NCBI GenBank assembly: GCA_023356515.1
Contig: JAKQYG010000224.1
Coordinates: 1-7,006, forward strand
Source of the DNA: Trichodesmium sp. MAG_R04
GTDB taxonomy: Bacteria > Cyanobacteriota > Cyanobacteriia > Cyanobacteriales > Microcoleaceae
Reading direction: 5' to 3'
DNA: 7,006 nucleotides
The stretch's first letter is position 1. Every line of letters begins with the position of its first letter. Made by a program: the position numbers and the translations under genes. This document shows, piece by piece, positions 6,882 to 7,006 of this stretch. Under the pieces are notes generated by a model. The model was not told the origin of the DNA. It worked only from the letters and a program-made list of their open reading frames with translations, and searched no databases.

Positions 6882-7006
6882 TCAAGCAAGGGAGACGGCA
6901 CCTTCAAGTCCACAGGCGTTCACCGATAAGCTATCGATCGGCATTTTTTGTCCAATTTTCGAGATTGATTGGATTGACCCATTCAAGTCCCTGTCCATAA
7001 CTTGTC
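6882..7006 (-). CDS. tnpB: TnpB (IS200/IS605-type) RNA-guided nuclease, C-terminal end, 5' part outside window
   Basis: Forty residues are visible before a TGA at 6882-6884. They open with QVMDRDLNGSIQ, which corresponds to the RuvC-III motif (DRDxNAAxN) that carries a catalytic Asp of TnpB. They end with VNACGLEGAVSLA, a C-terminus typical of cyanobacterial TnpB proteins. TnpB is the nuclease of IS200/IS605 elements and is guided by an RNA made from the 3' end of its gene and the transposon right end. Here that would be the region between the stop and tRNA-Val. A shift by one base at the stop would extend the protein with LKQELNSKPV to a TAG at 6853-6855, so the tail may be frameshifted. Whether the gene is intact upstream cannot be seen. 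The right boundary of the element was not located. Confidence 0.75.
   Translation of the reverse strand, partial: QVMDRDLNGSIQSISKIGQKMPIDSLSVNACGLEGAVSLA

Overview
The window looks like low-GC cyanobacterial chromosome, most likely from a filamentous Nostocales-like organism. Support comes from a perfect HIP1 octamer (GCGATCGC, 4756-4763), a 28-bp intergenic palindrome of the type scattered through cyanobacterial genomes, a GACTTACGC-type repeat, and proteins from families common in cyanobacteria (TIGR04168 phosphoesterase, TIGR03943 plus PF03773 permease pair, DUF2227 protein). Gene starts mostly lack a clear Shine-Dalgarno sequence, which is usual in this phylum.

Layout. 1-283 (+) is the C-terminal end of a calcineurin-like metallophosphoesterase that begins outside the window. 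394-478 (+) is tRNA-Ser(UGA). About 1.1 kb without an intact gene follows. It holds the decayed N-terminal part of a DUF4277/IS1634-type transposase (about 787-1270), and this is interrupted by a roughly 180-bp MITE-like element (926-1105). Taking the insert out together with one TA copy restores the transposase reading frame across the junction. A perfect 28-bp palindrome (1279-1306) abuts the remnant. All four intact protein genes that follow are on the minus strand: a GT39-type membrane glycosyltransferase (1603-3255), a TIGR03943 protein (3504-4310), a PF03773 permease (4434-5534) and a DUF2227 protein (5973-6590). 6718-6789 (+) is tRNA-Val(UAC) with a well-placed TATAAT box. The right edge (6882-7006, minus) is the C-terminal end of an IS200/IS605-type TnpB.

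How the genes may work together. The permease and the TIGR03943 protein are consecutive, the permease being upstream, and they belong to families repeatedly found side by side (Bacillus YcgR/YcgQ is the comparable pair). They probably form one transport system of unknown substrate. The other genes have no evident functional link to them.

No large undescribed system is visible. The most informative observations are the nested mobile-element remains between tRNA-Ser and the glycosyltransferase gene, the two-gene permease unit with a repeat in its leader, and the TnpB end beside tRNA-Val.
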